A DNA stretch of 7,360 nt from Candidatus Moraniibacteriota bacterium (lineage in GTDB: Bacteria > Patescibacteriota > Minisyncoccia > Moranbacterales > UBA9337). The DNA is taken from positions 1 to 7,360 of the forward strand of contig JAGYNK010000071.1 in the NCBI GenBank assembly GCA_018400055.1. Reading direction: 5' to 3'. Numbering within the stretch: position 1 is the stretch's first letter; every line of letters starts with the position of its first letter. The notes under the pieces are model-generated. The model made no database searches, had not been told where the DNA came from, and worked only from the letters and a program-made list of their open reading frames with translations. Below are positions 5,557 through 7,360 of this stretch, piece after piece. Both the position numbers and the translations under genes were made by a program.

Positions 5557-6852
5557 ATGAAGATTGGAATTAACGCATCTTTTATTAGGAAACCGAGTAC
5601 GGGAATAGGACAATTCTCCATTAATTTTCTGAGAAAATTGATGGAACTCACAACTCACAACTCACAACTCACAACTCATTTTTTTGTTTATTTAGAAAAA
5701 GAGGCTGATTTAGATTTACCTAGTAATTTTACAAAAAGGATATTTTTGCCGTGGTGGAAAAGGGATGATTTGATTCGCAAAATTTGGTGGGAAAAATATT
5801 TGTTGCCCAAAAAAGTTAAAAAGGATAAATGTGATATTTTTTTGAGTTTATATCAGTGCCCGATGGTTTCCTGTCATTCTGAGCGCAGCGAAGAATCCCG
5901 TATAAATAACGCCGGTGGTTTTACATCGGGATCCCTGCCTCGCCGGCAAGCAGACTTCACTCCGCTGCACTCCGTTCAGGATGACAGCGTCTTTCATATA
6001 ATGGTCGTTCATGATATAATTCCCAAATTATTTCCGGAATATCTGAATAATTTTCGCAAAAAAATTTATTGGAAAATGACAGAAAAAGCAATCAAAAAGG
6101 CCGATAAAATTATAGCCATTTCGGAACATACCAAAAAAGATTTAATTAAATATTTAAAAATTGAAGAGCGAAAAATAAGCGTAAATCATATTGATGTTGA
6201 CGAAATTTATAAAAGAGAAATTTCGGAAGAGGAAAGCCGGAAAGTTTTGGAAAAATATAATTTGAAACCCGGATATATTTATAGTGGGGGGGGATTGGAA
6301 GCGCGGAAAAATGTGGAAAATTTATTGAAGGCGTATAAACTATTGACAAGAAAATTTCCAATTTCCAATTTCCAATTTCCAAATAAGTTACAAGTTCCTC
6401 CGTTAGTTATTTCAGGAAAACTGATGTCGGAACTGGCGCCGTTGGTTACCGATGTAGAAAAATTAGTCGAAGATTTAGGATTGCAGAATAAAGTTAAATT
6501 GTTGGATTTTGTCCCACAAGAGGATTTACCGGCGCTTTACAAAAACGCTTCAGTTTTTATTTACCCGTCACTGTATGAAGGATTCGGTTTGCCGGTTTTG
6601 GAAGCGATGAATTGCGGCACGCCGGTAATTACATCTAATGTTTCCTCATTGCCGGAAATTGGCGGTGACAGCGTTTTGTATGTTGATCCTGAAAATATTC
6701 AGGATATGGCGGAAAAAATAAAGAAAGTTTTATTAGACAGTAATTTGCAAAAAGAGTTATCCGAAAAGGGAAAAGAAAGGGCTGGAGATTTTTCGTGGGA
6801 TGAGTTTGTGGAGAAAATTTTAGAGATAATGAAAAATGAAACGCAGAAGTAA
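5557..6852 (+). CDS. GT4-family glycosyltransferase with repeat-derived insertions
   Basis: This 431-residue cytoplasmic enzyme has two Rossmann-like domains (GT-B fold) and moves a sugar from a nucleotide donor to a glycan or lipid acceptor. The N-terminal domain starts MKIGINASFI with the glycine-rich STGIGQFS (14-21). Typical GT4 landmarks are VVHDIIPKLFPEYL (just after residue 145), the donor-site segment GGGLEARKN with Lys251, and the EX7E motif YEGFGLPVLEAM with Glu341 and Glu349, followed by GTPVITSNVSSLPEIGGD and a final helix DFSWDEFVEKIL. This resembles WbaZ/MtfB-like mannosyl- or rhamnosyltransferases, but the sugar is unknown. Three repeat tracts interrupt the coding sequence without breaking frame (residues about 30-41, 106-144, 266-275), all apparently in surface loops. 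It starts four bases after mraY, so it may share that transcript. The last 17 bases overlap the start of the transposase remnant. Confidence 0.9.
   Translation: MKIGINASFIRKPSTGIGQFSINFLRKLMELTTHNSQLTTHFFVYLEKEADLDLPSNFTKRIFLPWWKRDDLIRKIWWEKYLLPKKVKKDKCDIFLSLYQCPMVSCHSERSEESRINNAGGFTSGSLPRRQADFTPLHSVQDDSVFHIMVVHDIIPKLFPEYLNNFRKKIYWKMTEKAIKKADKIIAISEHTKKDLIKYLKIEERKISVNHIDVDEIYKREISEEESRKVLEKYNLKPGYIYSGGGLEARKNVENLLKAYKLLTRKFPISNFQFPNKLQVPPLVISGKLMSELAPLVTDVEKLVEDLGLQNKVKLLDFVPQEDLPALYKNASVFIYPSLYEGFGLPVLEAMNCGTPVITSNVSSLPEIGGDSVLYVDPENIQDMAEKIKKVLLDSNLQKELSEKGKERAGDFSWDEFVEKILEIMKNETQK
5645..5679 (+). repeat. Heptamer tandem repeat AACTCAC, five copies
   Basis: Four perfect AACTCAC units (5645-5672) are followed by AACTCAT (5673-5679), 35 bp in all, then a run of seven T. 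The tract lies inside the glycosyltransferase and is read as LTTHNSQLTTH, which does not resemble the conserved fold. Because seven is not a multiple of three, gain or loss of one unit would shift the frame at about codon 30 and abolish the enzyme. Such tracts are typical slippage sites. Confidence 0.9.
5871..5987. mobile_element. GTCATTCTGAG-type palindromic element inside the glycosyltransferase
   Basis: CTGTCATTCTGAG (5871-5883) pairs along its full length with TTCAGGATGACAG (5975-5987), allowing two G-T pairs. An inner stem joins GAATCCCG (5893-5900) with CGGGATCC (5927-5934). The element is 117 bp, exactly 39 codons, and has no stop codon in the gene frame, being read from Cys106 to Ser144 (CHSERSEES... 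LHSVQDDS). I recognise this peptide as the common translation of a REP/MITE-like repeat found in many environmental bacterial genomes. It carries no gene of its own, so it would need a transposase in trans. No clear target duplication is visible. Confidence 0.8.
5935..5953. repeat. Small GC-rich palindrome nested in the element
   Basis: CTGCCTCGCCGGCAAGCAG has a GCCGGC centre and imperfect flanking arms. It lies in the right arm of the larger element and has no counterpart in the left arm, so the two arms are unequal in length. It looks like a second, smaller repeat inserted into the first. It is read as LPRRQA in the glycosyltransferase. Confidence 0.5.
6286..6293 (+). repeat. G8 homopolymer in the donor-binding region of the glycosyltransferase
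   Basis: Eight G in a row encode part of SGGGLEARKN. It is the only long G run in an otherwise AT-rich gene. Poly-G tracts of this length slip in several phase-variable pathogens and would shift the frame upstream of the donor-binding residues. It is also a place where sequencing or assembly errors arise. Confidence 0.8.
6353..6380 (+). repeat. Heptamer tandem repeat AATTTCC, four copies
   Basis: Four perfect AATTTCC units lie inside the glycosyltransferase between the donor-site lysine segment and the EX7E motif, read as FPISNFQFPN. As with the other heptamer, a change of one unit shifts the frame. The tract sits where related enzymes have a variable loop before a LVISG-like strand (here PLVISGK), so the protein probably tolerates it. 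Confidence 0.9.
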
Positions 6853-6973
6853 GAAATCAAACAGATTAAAAGGTTATGATTATTCACAATGTGGAATGTA
6901 TTTTGTAACTATTTGTACAAAAAACAGAGAAGAATTATTTGGTAAGATAAGGAGTGAAAAAATGGTTCTTAAT

Positions 6974-6989
6974 AAATTAGGTTGAATTA
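6974..6989 (+). repeat. Left 16-bp direct repeat flanking the inserted element
   Basis: AAATTAGGTTGAATTA here is identical to 7137-7152. The two copies bracket 147 bp containing a palindromic element, as a target-site duplication would. In both copies the transposase frame reads KLG followed by TGA. Confidence 0.85.
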
Positions 6990-7008
6990 AGAAATGTTTA
7001 AATCCTAC

Positions 7009-7121
7009 CGTCATTGCGAGGAGTGGAGTGAAACGGAATGACGAAGCAATCTCGTTATATTGACGCTGATGATGCTAGCTTCGGGATTGCCACGCTCCGT
7101 TTCACTGCGCTCGCAATGACA
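7009..7121. mobile_element. GTCATTGCGAG-type palindromic element inside the RAYT gene
   Basis: GTCATTGCGAG (7010-7020) and CTCGCAATGAC (7110-7120) are perfect inverted ends. Further inside, the left arm carries AGTGAAACGGA and GCAATCTCG, and the right arm carries the complements of AGTGAAACGGA and GCAATCCCG, so the hairpin is long but imperfect, with a loop at about 7054-7082. The left arm is longer than the right. This is a familiar non-autonomous REP/MITE-like family of bacterial genomes. It has no gene of its own. It shares the terminal pattern GTCATT..GAG with the element in the glycosyltransferase, so the two may be related families. Confidence 0.8.
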
Positions 7122-7136
7122 TTTTGCAATTCATAC

Positions 7137-7152
7137 AAATTAGGTTGAATTA
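7137..7152 (+). repeat. Right 16-bp direct repeat flanking the inserted element
   Basis: This is the second perfect copy of AAATTAGGTTGAATTA (first at 6974-6989). The transposase coding sequence continues straight from this copy, which therefore marks where the interrupted gene resumes. Confidence 0.85.
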
Positions 7153-7298
7153 TTAAAGATGAAATTTTAAATATTTATAAATATTTTGAAAATGTGATTG
7201 TTGATTGTTATGTTGTAATGCCGAATCATATTCATATACTAATTGAAATTATTAATAGTTCAATTTCATCAATTTCTCCATCCGTAATGACTGTAGAG

Positions 7299-7314
7299 GC
7301 GGTTCATGAACCGC
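7299..7314. repeat. Perfect palindrome GCGGTTCATGAACCGC in the RAYT remnant
   Basis: This 16-bp sequence is a perfect palindrome preceded by TGTAGAG. It lies in frame within the transposase fragment after the HUH motif and is read as AVHEP. In RAYT proteins this is a variable linker before the next conserved helix. The right flank (AGGGTGG) does not mirror the left flank, so the longer palindrome seen in similar families seems truncated. Two bases differ from the copy at 87-102. Confidence 0.75.
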
Positions 7315-7332
7315 AGGGTGGTTAGCAACGAT

Positions 7333-7357
7333 GGGAGACCAGTTCATCAGGTCCTCC
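7333..7357. repeat. Imperfect hairpin at the right edge
   Basis: GGGAGACC (7333-7340) pairs with GGTCCTCC (7350-7357) with one bulge around the loop AGTTCATCA. It follows the GCGGTTCATGAACCGC palindrome closely and could be part of a compound repeat that continues beyond the window. The window end prevents a firm call. Confidence 0.4.
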
Positions 7358-7360
7358 AGC

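Larger units (their letters stand above)
6836..7325 (+). pseudogene. Broken REP-associated tyrosine transposase (RAYT, Y1 family)
   Basis: RAYT enzymes are single-domain HUH nucleases of the IS200/IS605 type that are thought to move REP palindromes. The N-terminal piece (6836-6985, 49 codons) begins MKRRSKKSNRLKGYDYSQ and continues GMYFVTICTKNREELFG, a clear RAYT start. It ends at an in-frame TGA. After an inserted palindromic element the gene resumes in another frame at about 7137 with IIKDEILNIYKYFENVIVDCYVVMPNHIHILIE, which contains the HUH motif (HIH). This second piece reaches a TAG at 7323 after running through the palindrome at 7299-7314. The catalytic tyrosine region would lie beyond the window. 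The start overlaps the glycosyltransferase end by 17 bp in another frame. Nonsense codon, insertion and frame change together make an active product very unlikely. Confidence 0.85.

Noticed and set aside
5645..5679. CRISPR array or origin iterons
   Set aside because: The units are 7 bp with no spacers and lie inside an open coding frame, so they are simple tandem repeats.
6880..6888. A third DnaA-box match TTATTCACA
   Set aside because: It falls within the conserved YDYSQ codons of the RAYT gene, so the match is explained by coding sequence.
6983..6985. UGA read as glycine (genetic code 25, as in Gracilibacteria)
   Set aside because: The seven intact genes use GGA freely and have no internal TGA, so TGA is not a common sense codon here.

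Overview
The window reads as chromosomal DNA from an AT-rich bacterium. All seven intact genes lie on the + strand, are tightly packed, have weak or no Shine-Dalgarno sequences, and end in TAA or TAG. The style (compact genes, GTCATT-type palindromic repeats, heptamer repeats inside genes, an extended -10 promoter) fits a Candidate Phyla Radiation (Patescibacteria, Parcubacteria-like) genome. That placement is an inference; nothing here proves it.

Layout. 1-214 is non-coding and holds a palindromic repeat plus a good extended -10 promoter. 215-1450 encodes a 12-helix major facilitator transporter of unknown cargo. After a 110-bp gap comes a close run of genes: a YbaK/ProX-type aminoacyl-tRNA deacylase (1561-2058), the condensin partners scpA (2063-2770) and scpB (2803-3354), a D,D-carboxypeptidase (3419-4453), mraY (4455-5552) and a GT4 glycosyltransferase (5557-6852). 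From 6836 to the right edge lies a broken REP-associated tyrosine transposase (RAYT) gene full of palindromic repeats.

How the genes fit together. ScpA and ScpB are the kleisin and accessory subunits of the SMC chromosome-organising complex. MraY makes lipid I, the first membrane intermediate of peptidoglycan, and the carboxypeptidase trims the finished stem peptides. The glycosyltransferase probably builds a surface glycan. Chromosome segregation and wall synthesis thus appear to share a transcription unit.

The most interesting part is the right third. The glycosyltransferase carries three unusual insertions that all keep its frame: five copies of a heptamer (AACTCAC), a 117-bp GTCATTCTGAG-type palindromic element translated as 39 codons, and four copies of a second heptamer (AATTTCC). 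It also has a G8 run in its donor-binding region. Heptamers and G-runs change frame when they slip, so this is a candidate phase-variable or fast-evolving locus. Immediately downstream, the RAYT pseudogene is interrupted by a GTCATTGCGAG-type element flanked by 16-bp direct repeats that both carry the same in-frame TGA. A related palindrome (GCGGTTYATGAACCGS) occurs near both ends of the window. I see no wholly unknown gene system; the novelty is in how repeats and coding sequence are combined.
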